A stretch of DNA of 64,000 bases from a bacterium (GCA_027483535.1 JAIXUN010000002.1:186001-250000); one strand, 5' to 3'; positions 1 to 9,468 are shown, counted from the stretch's first letter. Made by a program: numbers and translations. The notes: generated by a model from the sequence alone, not told the origin.

Positions 1-796
1 TGAAGAGGTTGTAGGCGATCCGAACCGTTAGCTCACCGTCGCCGTGAAGCTTTCGAATGATCGCGTAGTCGTCGGGATAGTTCTGGAACCCGCCTCCGGC
101 GTCGATACAAGAGGTCACGCCCAGCCGATTCAGCTCTCGCATGAAGTGGCGGGTCGAGTTCACTTGATCATCCGGGTCCAACTTGGGCCCCATGGAAAGA
201 GTCTTGTAAAGAATGAAGGCGTTGGGACGGGCAATGAGCATGCCCGTGGGGTTGCCCTGGGTATCGCGTTGAATCTCCGCACCGGGTAGGTCCGGAGTGT
301 CTTTCGTGTACCCAACAGCCTGCAACGCGGCTCGATTCAAAAGGGCGCGGTCGTACAGGTGCAAGATGAACACCGGGACGTCGCCGCTCACCGCGTTGAT
401 CTCGTCCAGAGTTGGCATGCGCCGCTCTTTGAATTGGAACTCGCTCCAGCCGCCAACCACTCGCACCCATTGCGGCGCGGGGGTTCGGATCGCCTGGTTC
501 CTCAGCATCGCAAGGGCATCGGCAAGACTATCGACGCCGTCCCAGCGAAGTTCCAAGTTGTAGTTGAGACCCGCACGGATGAGGTGCAGGTGGGAGTCGT
601 TGAGCCCCGGAATGATCGTCTTTTGCTTGGCGTCGATCACCTTCGTTGTTGAACCTGCAAGGGATCGAATCTCGGCGTCGGTGCCTGTCGCAACGATCTT
701 GCCATCAAGGCACGCGATCGCTTCGACCAAAGGCTTTGCCTGATCCAACGTGTGGATTTTGGCGTTGGTGACAATCAGGTCCGGGGCAGTGCTCAT
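1..796 (-). CDS. Amidohydrolase, YtcJ-like family 3 (3' end cut by window)
   Basis: The reading frame opens with ATG at 796 and runs off the window start with no stop, giving about 265 N-terminal residues. The start (MSTAPDLIVTNAKIHTLDQ) is the usual beta-sandwich entry of metal-dependent amidohydrolases. The metal-binding HxH appears as PGLNDSHLHLIRAG near residue 70, a form typical of the YtcJ/amidohydrolase-3 branch. These enzymes hydrolyse amide or formamide bonds of small molecules in the cytoplasm; the substrate cannot be read here. It starts 6 bases after the stop of the isochorismatase-family gene, so the two are probably one transcript. The C-terminal metal ligands lie outside the window. 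Confidence 0.85.
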   Translation of the reverse strand, partial: MSTAPDLIVTNAKIHTLDQAKPLVEAIACLDGKIVATGTDAEIRSLAGSTTKVIDAKQKTIIPGLNDSHLHLIRAGLNYNLELRWDGVDSLADALAMLRNQAIRTPAPQWVRVVGGWSEFQFKERRMPTLDEINAVSGDVPVFILHLYDRALLNRAALQAVGYTKDTPDLPGAEIQRDTQGNPTGMLIARPNAFILYKTLSMGPKLDPDDQVNSTRHFMRELNRLGVTSCIDAGGGFQNYPDDYAIIRKLHGDGELTVRIAYNLF

Positions 797-802
797 GATG
801 GG

Positions 803-1450
803 TTAGGCGCCTGCCTCGGAAGCGTGCGCCCCAAGCACTTGCTTGGCGTACTTGAGACCAATGCCGTAAGCGCCCGCGTGCTCCATGGCGATTCCGGTGG
901 TGCCGGCGTAGGTTTCGCCTCGAGCCCAGTCTCGCTGGAGTTCCAACAGATACTGAAGCCAGGTGAGCGGCACACCGCCCGCTTGAACAATCCGATCAAT
1001 GGCGTACTTGTGCGCATCGTTGCTGGTGCCACCAGAAGCATCGACCACCACGTGCACGTCCCATCCCTCGCGGATCGCGTCGATGGCGGGGAAGGCGAGG
1101 CAGACTTCGGTCCAAAGGGCGGCCATGACGATGCGCTTCTTGCCGTAAGACTTGAGGAGATCGACCACTCGGGCGTCTTCCCAGGTGTTCATCGTGGTGC
1201 GGTCGATCGGGGTTTGCTCAGGAAAGACCTCTTGGATCTCGGGCCAGATGTGGCCGCTGAACGTTTCGGCGGCGACGGTGGTGAGCACGGTCGGAACATT
1301 GAAAACCTTTGCCGACTTTGCCAGACCGACGGTGTTGTTGAGGAGGGTCTGCCGGTCGATCGACTGCACCCCGAAAGCCATCTGCGGCTGGTGATCGATG
1401 AGGAGCAAGACGTGGTCGGTTGGAGTAAGCAGAGTTCGAGCGTCGTTCAT
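803..1450 (-). CDS. Isochorismatase-family (YcaC-like) cysteine hydrolase
   Basis: This 215-residue protein has the alpha/beta isochorismatase fold. Asp19 lies in LLLIDHQ and the nucleophile Cys117 in ALWTEVCLAF, both in the expected family positions. Arg84 stands where many family members carry the catalytic lysine, which as far as I recall is also true of YcaC. The C-terminal LLELQRDWAR segment is typical of the YcaC branch. The substrate is unknown; family members act on amides, hydantoin-type or carbamoyl compounds. It is the first gene of a likely two-gene unit with the downstream amidohydrolase and is divergent from an HxlR regulator across a 132-bp gap, which suggests local control by that regulator. 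Confidence 0.85.
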   Translation of the reverse strand: MNDARTLLTPTDHVLLLIDHQPQMAFGVQSIDRQTLLNNTVGLAKSAKVFNVPTVLTTVAAETFSGHIWPEIQEVFPEQTPIDRTTMNTWEDARVVDLLKSYGKKRIVMAALWTEVCLAFPAIDAIREGWDVHVVVDASGGTSNDAHKYAIDRIVQAGGVPLTWLQYLLELQRDWARGETYAGTTGIAMEHAGAYGIGLKYAKQVLGAHASEAGA

Positions 1451-1582
1451 GGTAGGTTTCCAAAGACCCGGTCGGGTTCCCCCGTTCTACGCGAAGAAGT
1501 GAGCGACCTAAACGATTGGATGAAAAAACCTACTAACCCCCAACAGAGGTTTGGAGTAACGTTTGGAGTCTAAAGAGCAATC

Positions 1583-1957
1583 ATGTCAGCACGAGAATTC
1601 AAACGAGCACGTGTCGTAGAAGAGGCGGTACTCCGTAACGATGGCTGTGAAGTGGCGGGGCTCTTTCACCTCCTTGCAGGAAGATGGATACTACCAACCC
1701 TGTGGGAGCTTCATCGGCAAGACGGTTCGATTCGGTTTAGCGAACTCAAAAAGAACCTTAAAGAGGTCACAAATTCCGAGCTTTCACGCGCATTGCGACT
1801 GTTGGAATCCGCCCACTTAATCGATAAGAAAATCTACGCGGAAAAACCTCCCCGAGTGGAGTATTTTTGCACCGACCTTGGTCGATCTATCCGTGCGCCA
1901 ATCGATGAACTAGCGAAGTGGCAATCCGAGCACTTGGACAAGATTCTTGGTCGATAA
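1583..1957 (+). CDS. HxlR-family transcriptional regulator
   Basis: A 124-residue winged-helix protein. The N-terminal region holds a cysteine (RNDGCEVAGLFHLLAGRW), followed by a recognition region (IRFSELKKNLKEVTNSELSRALRLLE) and the wing (VEYFCTDLG). This order and length match HxlR/DUF24 regulators, which often sense electrophiles or aldehydes through the N-terminal cysteine. It is transcribed away from the isochorismatase/amidohydrolase pair, so control of that pair is a reasonable inference. No operator repeat stood out in the shared intergenic region. Confidence 0.88.
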   Translation: MSAREFKRARVVEEAVLRNDGCEVAGLFHLLAGRWILPTLWELHRQDGSIRFSELKKNLKEVTNSELSRALRLLESAHLIDKKIYAEKPPRVEYFCTDLGRSIRAPIDELAKWQSEHLDKILGR

Positions 1958-2223
1958 AATGGATAAAGTGTCGCTATTCGCAAAATGAATGGCTTGCTGC
2001 CTTAACAGAATATTCATGAATATCCCTGATTCGGGGCAATTTCCCCCGGACTGATCGGTTAGGGCTGCCGAAAAACTGTTGCAGGTTGTCGGCATTTGGG
2101 CCGCAAGGACCTGTGCATCCGCGCCCGCGCGCCTTAAAATAGGCGAAACGCGATTTTCCGGCTATGTAGAGTCGAGACGGCGCGTTTTTCTCTTGTCCGT
2201 TTCATTTCGATCAGGAATCATCT
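1958..2223. other. Intergenic region with a 14-bp palindrome
   Basis: No gene is visible here. Positions 2010-2023 are a perfect palindrome (ATATTCATGAATAT). A short GGGG-N6-CCCC hairpin lies at 2033-2046. The S9 peptidase start at 2224 is preceded by an AGGAA ribosome-binding site at about 2213. Either element could be an operator or the end of the HxlR transcript, but neither has a clear U-tract. Confidence 0.4.
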
Positions 2224-4833
2224 ATGCCAACTCTTTCTCTGCTCGCTGGGTCACTGGCACTCGCCGTCGGCTTAGGACAACCTTCTCCGGCGCTCGAGTC
2301 TCGCACGAATGTCGCCAACTGGAAACTCGCCAATCGGTTCACCGCCGAGGCGATGCGCCCCTTCCTTTATAGTTCAAGCATCTCCCCCACTTGGATCGGT
2401 AAGACCGACTTGTTCTGGTATTCGTGGCGAGAAAGCAAGGGCACCAAGTATTACAAAGTCGACCCTAAAGCAAAGTCGAAGACGTTGTTGTTCGATCCCC
2501 ATGAACTTGCGGCCGCTCTGAGCGCCACGGGTGGACGTCCCGTCGACTCGGAAACGCTGGATCTGCAGAACGTTTCGGTGGACGAGAAGGAGCATCATTT
2601 GGTGCGATTCCGAGCTCAGAACAAGAACTGGGAGTTCAACACCAAAACCAACGTGCTCAAAGAGCGTGAAGCAGGCGCGGGTGGAGAAACCCCGCCGACC
2701 GGAGGTCCCGGCGGTGGTCGCCAAGGCGGTGGTGGCGGCGGTCGACAGGGCGGCGGACAAGGCTTTGGAGGACGAGCAGGTTCCTACAAGAACAACGCGC
2801 CTGACAACAAGAGTTTTGTCTACGCTCAAGACCACAACCTGTTCTTCGTGCAGGTGGTGGATGGCAAGGAAGGCAAGCCCCTCCAGATCACGTTTGACGG
2901 TGAGCCGGAGTATTCGTTTGGATTCCGCGACCTAGAAGCAGAGCGCGAGCAACGCGAGCAGTTGCGACAGCAAATGCAACAACAGGGTCGAACCACGACC
3001 ACCGAGGGTCAAGGCGGCGCGGCTGCCCCAACTGAAACTCGGGTCCGAGCCAGCGTCACCTGGAGCAAGGATTCCAAGCGCTTCTATGTTTCCCGCTTCG
3101 ATTCCAGAAAGGTGAAGGACCTGTACCTGGTCAACTCGCTTTCGGAACCACGCCCCTCGCTTCTAAAGTACAAGTACGCCATGCCCGGCGAGCCGGACGT
3201 GACGCAACAGGAACTCTACGCCTTCGATACCACTAGCCGAAAGCTCACTAAGCTCCCGGTCGAAAAGTGGAAGGACCAGCGACTGTTCAACATCCAGTGG
3301 CAAGACACCACCTCGGACTCTTTGCGGTTCGTGCGGAGAGACCGCCTTCAGCGCAACCTGGAGCTGTGCCAGATCGATCTCGCCACGAACAAGATCGAAG
3401 TGATGCTCACTGAGAAAGTGGAGAACGCCTTCTTGGAATCGCAGAACGTGACGTACGTGAAGCCGGGCGGAGACTTCGTTTGGTTCTCCGAGCGAACCGG
3501 ATGGGGCCACTACTACCTCTATTCCAACGACGGAAAACTAAAGAACGCCATCACCTCTGGTCCTTGGCGAGCGGATGGCATTGTGCACGTCGATGCGGAC
3601 AAGAACGAGATGTGGGTGACCGGAGTGGGCAGAGAGCCGGGCGAGAACCCCTACTACAAGCACACTTACCGAGTGCCGCTCTCGGGTGGCAAGCCGAAGT
3701 TGTTAGACGGTGGCGATGCCGATCACGGTGCAACCGTGTCCCCGACCAAGCAGTATTTCGTCGACCAATACTCGCGAGTCGACATGGCTCCGGAGATGGT
3801 GGTTCGAGACATCGATGGAAACGTGGTGATGCCGCTTGAGAAGACCGATCTCTCTCGACTGGAAGAGACAGGTTTCCGAATGCCGGATCGCTTCACGGTG
3901 AAGGCCGCCGACGGTGTCACGGACATCTACGGCAACATGTGGAAGCCGATCGACTTCGACCCTAAGAAGAAGTATCCGGTGATCGCCAACGTGTATCCCG
4001 GTCCCCAAACCGAAAGCGTGTCTTCGACGTTCTCGGCTCTGGCGACCAACCACCGATTAGCTCAACTCGGGTTCATCGTCATCCAAATCGGCAACCGAGG
4101 CGGCAACCCGGCTCGCTCCAACGCGTATCACAGCTACGGCTACTACAACCTGCGCGATTACGGCCTGGCAGACAAGAAGGCGGGCATCGAGCAACTGGCC
4201 CTGCGCCACCCGTGGGTAGACGCGGAGCGAGTAGGCATCTACGGTCACTCCGGTGGTGGATTCATGACCGCCGCCGCGTTGCTGCTGCCGCCGTTCAACG
4301 ACTTCTTCAAGTGTGGAGTCTCCAGCGCGGGCAACCACGACAACAACATCTACAACCAAAACTGGAGCGAGCAGCATCACGGTCTGCGAGTCGCCGCCGC
4401 AACGCCTCCGCCCACCACGGGTGCAGGTGCAGCGGGTGCGGCTGCCGGCGCGGGTGCAGTTCCGGAGGAGTCTTATCTAGACGCCATGCTCTACGCCCTT
4501 CAGTTCGATACTGGCGAAAAGAAGGAGAGCGAGAAGAAGTTCGAGATCAAGGTTCCGACCAACCACGAACTCGCCGCGAACCTCAAGGGCAAGCTTCTGC
4601 TGGTTCACGGCGACATGGACAACAACGTCCACCCCGGCGGAACGGTTCGGCTAGTGAACGCCCTGATTCGATCGAACAAGCGGTTCGATATGATGATGCT
4701 TCCCGGAAAGGCGCACGGCTTTGCCGATATGCAGCCTTACTTCACTCAGATGCTAATGGAGTACTTCGCCGAGCACCTTCTTGGCGACTACTATCGCGGC
4801 AATGCCGACATGAACAACACCTCTGGCAAGTAA
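2224..4833 (+). CDS. Secreted S9-family prolyl oligopeptidase (DPP-IV-like)
   Basis: An 869-residue serine peptidase with an N-terminal secretion signal (SLLAGSLALAVGL), a DPP-IV-type beta-propeller and a C-terminal alpha/beta-hydrolase domain. The catalytic triad is readable: Ser676 in YGHSGGGF, Asp799 in HGDMDNNV and His831 in KAHGFADM. It probably cleaves peptides after proline or alanine in the periplasm or outside the cell. Two low-complexity inserts are unusual: a Gly/Arg/Gln-rich stretch around residues 155-190 and a Pro/Thr/Ala/Gly stretch between the Ser and Asp at about 725-755. It is monocistronic and ends at a strong bidirectional terminator shared with metK. Confidence 0.93.
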   Translation: MPTLSLLAGSLALAVGLGQPSPALESRTNVANWKLANRFTAEAMRPFLYSSSISPTWIGKTDLFWYSWRESKGTKYYKVDPKAKSKTLLFDPHELAAALSATGGRPVDSETLDLQNVSVDEKEHHLVRFRAQNKNWEFNTKTNVLKEREAGAGGETPPTGGPGGGRQGGGGGGRQGGGQGFGGRAGSYKNNAPDNKSFVYAQDHNLFFVQVVDGKEGKPLQITFDGEPEYSFGFRDLEAEREQREQLRQQMQQQGRTTTTEGQGGAAAPTETRVRASVTWSKDSKRFYVSRFDSRKVKDLYLVNSLSEPRPSLLKYKYAMPGEPDVTQQELYAFDTTSRKLTKLPVEKWKDQRLFNIQWQDTTSDSLRFVRRDRLQRNLELCQIDLATNKIEVMLTEKVENAFLESQNVTYVKPGGDFVWFSERTGWGHYYLYSNDGKLKNAITSGPWRADGIVHVDADKNEMWVTGVGREPGENPYYKHTYRVPLSGGKPKLLDGGDADHGATVSPTKQYFVDQYSRVDMAPEMVVRDIDGNVVMPLEKTDLSRLEETGFRMPDRFTVKAADGVTDIYGNMWKPIDFDPKKKYPVIANVYPGPQTESVSSTFSALATNHRLAQLGFIVIQIGNRGGNPARSNAYHSYGYYNLRDYGLADKKAGIEQLALRHPWVDAERVGIYGHSGGGFMTAAALLLPPFNDFFKCGVSSAGNHDNNIYNQNWSEQHHGLRVAAATPPPTTGAGAAGAAAGAGAVPEESYLDAMLYALQFDTGEKKESEKKFEIKVPTNHELAANLKGKLLLVHGDMDNNVHPGGTVRLVNALIRSNKRFDMMMLPGKAHGFADMQPYFTQMLMEYFAEHLLGDYYRGNADMNNTSGK

Positions 4834-4847
4834 GTAGGTGAATGGAA

Positions 4848-4886
4848 AGAGGCTCCTGACGGTACGCGTCAGGAGCCTCTTTTTTG
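4848..4886. terminator. Bidirectional rho-independent terminator
   Basis: A 13-bp perfect stem (AGAGGCTCCTGAC at 4848-4860, complement at 4868-4880) with a 7-nt loop is followed by T5GT4. It lies between the convergent S9 peptidase and metK genes. Confidence 0.92.
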
Positions 4887-4900
4887 TTTTTTGATTGCGG

Positions 4901-6067
4901 TTACCGAAGCTCGGCGGAAACTGCCGTGTTCTCCCAAGGGAACGCGGAGTTGCCGAAGTGACCGTTCTTCGCGGTCTCGATGTACCGAAGGTCGGGGTTG
5001 AGAAGACCGAGGGTGTCGATGATTCCCTTCGGCGAGAGGTCGAACTTCGCTCGAAGTCGCTTCTCGATCTCGGCTGCCGGGATCGTCTCGGTGCCGAACG
5101 TCTCCACGTTGATCGCGACCGGTTGAGCCACGCCGATAGCGTAGGCGAGTTGGATCACGCATCGCTGAGCAAGCCCTGCTGCGACCACGTTCTTGGCAAG
5201 GAACCGAGCGATGTACGCTGCAGATCGATCGACCTTTGTCGGGTCTTTACCAGAGAACGCGCCGCCGCCGTGAGGGGCCATGCCGCCGTAGGTGTCGACA
5301 ATGATCTTGCGACCCGTGACGCCCGTGTCGCCTTGCGGACCGCCGATCTCGAACGTTCCGGTTGGGTTCACGTGATACTGAATCTCACCGTTGACGTACT
5401 CGCTGTAGCGATCCAGAACGGGCTTGATGATGTGCTCGTGAACGACCTCGTGCACCTTCTTCTCGTACCGAGCGGAGTGCTGCTGAGAAAGAACGATGGT
5501 TTGAATTCGCGAAGGTCGACCGTTGTCGTCGTACTCGACGGAGACTTGGCTCTTGGCATCCGGTCGAATGTCGCCTTCTTCAATCTGCGCGTCGAAAGAC
5601 TTCGGATCCTTTCGAATCTCGGCTGATCGTCGAGTCAGCGCGTGCGCAATCGCAAGCGGAAGGGGCATTCCCTCGGGCGTTTCGTTGGTCGCGTAACCAA
5701 ACATCATGCCTTGGTCGCCTGCTCCGCCGGTATCCACGCCTTGAGCGATGTGAGCCGACTGCGGTTGAATCGCAACGAGCACGCCGCAGGTGTTTCCGTC
5801 AAAGCCGTAATCGGTTTTGGTGTAACCCGCTTGGGTGATGGTGTCTCGAACAATGCTCGCCACGTCGACGTAACCCTCGGTTCGAACCTCACCGGCAACG
5901 ATCACCGCGCCTCTCGTTAGAAGAGTCTCAACGGCAACGCGAGTTCCGCCGCTCTTGCCGAGAGCATGGTCTTGTTGTAAAAAGGCGTCGAGGAGAGCGT
6001 CTGAAATCTGATCCGCCAGTTTGTCTGGGTGTCCAACGCTCACGCTTTCCGACGTATAAATCTTCAT
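4901..6067 (-). CDS. metK: S-adenosylmethionine synthetase
   Basis: MetK makes S-adenosylmethionine from methionine and ATP in the cytoplasm, as a tetramer. The 388-residue product starts [20 protein letters not shown], carrying the conserved GHPDK ATP-binding motif. Further signatures include [10 protein letters not shown] and the glycine-rich [19 protein letters not shown]. The frame continues 23 codons upstream to an ATG at 6136, but that extension has no family similarity, so I place the start at 6067, where GGAAAG directly precedes the ATG. No SAM riboswitch is evident in front of it. The gene stands alone between two terminators. Confidence 0.97.
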   Translation of the reverse strand: MKIYTSESVSVGHPDKLADQISDALLDAFLQQDHALGKSGGTRVAVETLLTRGAVIVAGEVRTEGYVDVASIVRDTITQAGYTKTDYGFDGNTCGVLVAIQPQSAHIAQGVDTGGAGDQGMMFGYATNETPEGMPLPLAIAHALTRRSAEIRKDPKSFDAQIEEGDIRPDAKSQVSVEYDDNGRPSRIQTIVLSQQHSARYEKKVHEVVHEHIIKPVLDRYSEYVNGEIQYHVNPTGTFEIGGPQGDTGVTGRKIIVDTYGGMAPHGGGAFSGKDPTKVDRSAAYIARFLAKNVVAAGLAQRCVIQLAYAIGVAQPVAINVETFGTETIPAAEIEKRLRAKFDLSPKGIIDTLGLLNPDLRYIETAKNGHFGNSAFPWENTAVSAELR

Positions 6068-6180
6068 CTTTCCAACAGAATAGGGTACCCCCAGCACGCT
6101 CAGGGGTCGCCGATTCTCAACTTCAGGGTTTCCCAAACGAAGTATTGACGCCTGCGTGTCTTTATCTTTCGAGGGTCGAG

Positions 6181-6230
6181 AAGCCCCAAAACCTCAGAGC
6201 CCAAAACCTCAAAGTGTTTGGGCTCTGAGG
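6181..6230 (-). terminator. Rho-independent terminator of the glycosylase gene
   Basis: A perfect 14-bp inverted repeat (6192-6205 with 6217-6230) is followed on the minus strand by TTTTGGGG. It sits 4 bases after the glycosylase stop and isolates that gene from metK. Confidence 0.88.
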
Positions 6231-6234
6231 CTCG

Positions 6235-6867
6235 CTAGACCTCCAGCGATCGCCACAGATACCACGAGGCAACGGATCGGTAAGGCCGCCAAGGCTCGGC
6301 GATGGCGCTCATCTCCGGGGCGTTGGGTAATTCGGAACACGGATTCCCTTGGAAGGCGAGCAGGTTCTGGAACCCTTTGCGAACTCCAAGATCCCCAACC
6401 GGAAGAACATCCAGTCTGCCCAGTCGGAAAATGAGCAGCATGTCGACCGTCCAAGGACCGACCCCTTTCAACCGAACAAGTCGTTCCGCAATCGCCTCTT
6501 CAGGCCAAGAAACAAGCTCTTCGCAGGTGGGGAGGGAGTCGATTTCATGGGCGATCCCAAGGATGGTTTTGGCTTTGGCGTTGGAGAGTCCGGCGGTGCG
6601 TAGCTCTTCAATGGTTCGCTCACGAACCCATTCGGGAGTGGGATAGGGAGGCGAAAGCGCCTTGAACTTGTTCTCGATGGCGATGGCCGCTTTCCCGGAG
6701 AGTTGCTGACCAATGACGGTTCCAACGAGTTCTTCCCACAAATCCACGTGGTCTCGGCTTTGAGCGAGAGAGCAGTCGGGGACGAGGTCAATCAGTCGGG
6801 CGAAAAAGGATTCCACCGAAGCGAGGTGCTGTTGGGCAGCTTGAATCACTCGCGAACGGTCGGACAT
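6235..6867 (-). CDS. HhH-GPD DNA glycosylase, AlkA-like (3-methyladenine)
   Basis: A 210-residue base-excision repair enzyme. The core is the HhH-GPD module: the helix-hairpin-helix LKGVGPWTVDMLLIF at about 133-147 and the catalytic Asp159 in VLPVGDLGVRKG. The N-terminal half contains VIGQQLSGKAA, typical of AlkA-type glycosylases. It lacks the extra N-terminal domain of E. coli AlkA, so it resembles the compact form found in many bacteria. It should excise alkylated purines such as 3-methyladenine. It has no operon partner. Confidence 0.9.
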   Translation of the reverse strand: MSDRSRVIQAAQQHLASVESFFARLIDLVPDCSLAQSRDHVDLWEELVGTVIGQQLSGKAAIAIENKFKALSPPYPTPEWVRERTIEELRTAGLSNAKAKTILGIAHEIDSLPTCEELVSWPEEAIAERLVRLKGVGPWTVDMLLIFRLGRLDVLPVGDLGVRKGFQNLLAFQGNPCSELPNAPEMSAIAEPWRPYRSVASWYLWRSLEV

Positions 6868-6895
6868 GGGGAGATTGTAGTCCGAGGCGTTCCAG

Positions 6896-6932
6896 AAAAA
6901 CGCCTATCTCCATGAACCCTTGAAGATAGGCG
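6896..6932 (-). terminator. Rho-independent terminator of folE2
   Basis: A 9-bp stem (CGCCTATCT at 6901-6909 with AGATAGGCG at 6924-6932) is followed on the minus strand by TTTTTC. It lies just after the folE2 stop. Confidence 0.85.
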
Positions 6933-6942
6933 TTAGGAAGGG

Positions 6943-7785
6943 TTACTTGACTCGTGCCAAGTAAGCGTAGGCGTTGTGGTCGTGGATCGACTCGTGGTTC
7001 TCGACTTCGATCTCGTACGCGGCGACTCGATCTTCGCGGTCAAACGCCAGGGCGACTTCTCGTACCATGTCTTCCACGAATCGCGGGTTGCTGTACGCCT
7101 GCTCGGTGACGAACTTCTCATCCGGTCGCTTCAGAACGGGATAGAGTTGGGCCGAACCTGCGGACTCGATCATGTCGATCACGTCTTCTAGCCACAGCTT
7201 GCCTTGCGGCTTGACCTTGACCGAGACGTATCCACGTTGGTTGTGCGCGCCAAAGCTCGAGATCTCTTTGCTGCAGGGGCAGAGGGTGGTAATCGGAACG
7301 ACCAGCCGGAGCCAGAACTCGTTCAGCTTTCCACCTGCGGCGATGAATCCCACTTCGTAGCCCATCATGCCAACCTTCTTGGTGACGGGTGCGGCTTTGC
7401 CTCGGAACAGAGTGAAGTCCACTTCAAGGTGAGCCGTGTCGGCATGGAGGCGATCCCGAAGCTTGGTGAGAATGTCGGGGATGGTCTCGACGCTGACGTC
7501 GTTGTTGTGCTCCGCCAACACCTCTAGGAATCGGCTCATGTGGGTGCCCTTGAATTCCTTGGGTAGGTCGACGGTTAAGGTGAAGGTGCCTACAGAATGC
7601 TGTGGTCCGTTGTCTCGTTCTCGCACCTGAATCGGATATTTGACTTTCTTGACGCCAACTTTATCGATGGCGATGTTGCGCTCGTCTTGCGAGCTTTGGA
7701 TGTCGACCAGCGGTGTGCCGTCGATGCCTTTGGGCGGGTTCCCTTCGGAAGAGATCCCAGTAGGAGGGTTCATTGTGCTTGCCAT
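6943..7785 (-). CDS. folE2: GTP cyclohydrolase FolE2 (type IB)
   Basis: FolE2 converts GTP to 7,8-dihydroneopterin triphosphate, the first step of folate (and queuosine) synthesis, and works with metals other than zinc. The family signature TTLCPCSKEISSFGAHNQRG, with its active-site cysteine and histidine, is clear in the second half. I choose ATG at 7785 (MASTMNPPTG) because AGAGG lies 9 bases upstream; the frame runs nine codons further but without a better site. The product is 280 residues. No folate, queuosine or zinc-regulator genes are adjacent. It is monocistronic with its own terminator. Confidence 0.95.
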   Translation of the reverse strand: MASTMNPPTGISSEGNPPKGIDGTPLVDIQSSQDERNIAIDKVGVKKVKYPIQVRERDNGPQHSVGTFTLTVDLPKEFKGTHMSRFLEVLAEHNNDVSVETIPDILTKLRDRLHADTAHLEVDFTLFRGKAAPVTKKVGMMGYEVGFIAAGGKLNEFWLRLVVPITTLCPCSKEISSFGAHNQRGYVSVKVKPQGKLWLEDVIDMIESAGSAQLYPVLKRPDEKFVTEQAYSNPRFVEDMVREVALAFDREDRVAAYEIEVENHESIHDHNAYAYLARVK

Positions 7786-7947
7786 GTTACGTTGCCTCTG
7801 AGGATTTCCCACGTGTAACTACGCGAAAAACCCGGTGCCGATGGATAAAGGAATTCCCTAAACCAAACCCAGGTTTGAACCCGGCTCGGGGGAGTAAATC
7901 ACAAAGGGTCCTACGGCTGGCGTTGGCAAACGTTTCCTGTTGGCGCC

Positions 7948-9468
7948 TTATCTCACCTGCGAGAAATACGCGAAGGCAAACACGGCGGTGTTGTTGAGCA
8001 TGTGGAGAACAATGCCCGGAACGAGGGACTTGGTGTAGTACGTCAGCACACAATTGAGTCCACCGATGGTTCCAAGGAGCAGCCACGCGCCCGGTCCTTG
8101 GGGGTGAATCGCGGCGAACAAGAGACTTGATAAAAAGACTCCCCAGGCCACCGAATTTACTTTCTTAGAAATGGCGGGGAAGAGCATTCCGCGAAACACG
8201 ATCTCTTCCCAAATGGGAGCGGCAACCGAACCCATGAGCAGAATCCGGATCATCGTGGTCGCGTCGGGGTTGGCGAGCATCTGCTCGCCCGCGGGGTGGG
8301 AGTTGGTGGGAAGAACGCGCATCAGCGGAATGCTGATGACGATCGCCAGCATGAGAAGAGCGGCGTTGGCAACCCATCCGGCGGCACCGATCCCGACTTT
8401 CGCAAGGAGCCCTTCCAGCCCCGCTCCGATCCCTTTGGTCGTGAACTTCTCTCCAAACACCGCATCCTTCGGGAGCAGTAGCACTAATCCCACCATGACC
8501 GCGTAGGGGAGCAGACCGACAACGATTTCCAGAGTCGGATTGGCCGTGACCGCCTTTACCGCTCCGATTCCCGCTCCAAAGATCATCATTCCGATGAAGA
8601 CGAGCATCAGAAAACCTGCCCGCAGAGCCAGGCGATCGCCCATCGATTCGGTGAGAGGGCCCGTTGGGAATCCCTTGGGTCGAATGCTTCCGGTGCGAGT
8701 TCCGATGATGAAGTAGAGCCAGGCGCCAACTCCGGCAAAGACCACAAACATCGCCCCGCCAATCGCTAGCAGCATAGGAGCAATTCGATCCAGCGGGAAC
8801 ACCTTCGCAGCCTCCGATTTCTTGCCTTGAGACTCTAAGACAATGGCCCGGGCGATGTCTTTCCGCAGGTCCCTCTCTGGCAAATCGCTAAGCGCCTTTG
8901 GCAGCGCAATCTTTGCGTCTTTCTTTCCGAAGTCGGGGTTCTTTAGGAACTCACCCACGGCCCGATTGCTCGCATCTTTCGACTTTGAGAGCGTGGCGAG
9001 TGATTTTTCGGCGTCCTTGGGAAGGGGTTTATCGAGCGGCGTTTCCAGGCGATCGATCAGTAATCGCCATGCAACAACCTCTTCATCTTTGCTCTCCTTG
9101 AGCAAATCCCTGGCCTGGCTGAGATTGGCCTCGCCAACTTCAGGCGAGTTTGCTCGCATGGTCAGTCCCAGAATGACCTGCGTCCGAAGTGCGCGGGAGT
9201 CTTCTAGAGGCGAACTACTTTTGCTCTTCCCGAGTCCGTTCAGAGCGGAGCCGATGGAGAACGTGAAGAAGAGAAAGAGGATCGCCCAACCAATCCAGGT
9301 GCGATGAACTGCGGCTTCTGGGGTCTCCTGGGCGAAGGGCGGAACACTCTCGGGGCGGGGTGTTGCGTAAAGAGAAAGGTCGGGCGACTCACCGAACTCG
9401 AACTGGGGCTTCCCACCTTGAGAGTTGGGCGCGTCGGAGTCCTGTGGAATCGGCGGATAGTCGCTCAT
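7948..9468 (-). CDS. CPBP-family intramembrane glutamic protease with helical N-terminal region
   Basis: A 506-residue membrane protein. Residues up to about 65 are a Pro-rich tail. A membrane segment (IGWAILFLFFTFSIGSAL) follows, then a 140-residue soluble helical region and about eight transmembrane segments. The CPBP/CAAX protease motifs are all present near the C-terminus: EEIVFRG (EExxxR), FAAIHPQGPGAW and HMLNNTAVF. Such proteases cleave within or near the membrane; in bacteria they are often linked to bacteriocin immunity or envelope stress. The soluble insert is longer than in typical CPBP proteins and may be a TPR-like partner-binding region. It reads alone, upstream of folE2. Confidence 0.88.
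   Translation of the reverse strand: MSDYPPIPQDSDAPNSQGGKPQFEFGESPDLSLYATPRPESVPPFAQETPEAAVHRTWIGWAILFLFFTFSIGSALNGLGKSKSSSPLEDSRALRTQVILGLTMRANSPEVGEANLSQARDLLKESKDEEVVAWRLLIDRLETPLDKPLPKDAEKSLATLSKSKDASNRAVGEFLKNPDFGKKDAKIALPKALSDLPERDLRKDIARAIVLESQGKKSEAAKVFPLDRIAPMLLAIGGAMFVVFAGVGAWLYFIIGTRTGSIRPKGFPTGPLTESMGDRLALRAGFLMLVFIGMMIFGAGIGAVKAVTANPTLEIVVGLLPYAVMVGLVLLLPKDAVFGEKFTTKGIGAGLEGLLAKVGIGAAGWVANAALLMLAIVISIPLMRVLPTNSHPAGEQMLANPDATTMIRILLMGSVAAPIWEEIVFRGMLFPAISKKVNSVAWGVFLSSLLFAAIHPQGPGAWLLLGTIGGLNCVLTYYTKSLVPGIVLHMLNNTAVFAFAYFSQVR

Noticed and set aside
752-1573. 273-codon plus-strand frame over the isochorismatase gene
   Set aside because: It is antisense to a gene with clear catalytic motifs.
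6068-6234. Possible SAM riboswitch before metK
   Set aside because: The region holds only the terminator of the glycosylase gene and a short leader; no SAM-aptamer helices were found.
7786-7947. Possible THF or preQ1 riboswitch before folE2
   Set aside because: No match to the conserved cores of either class could be read.
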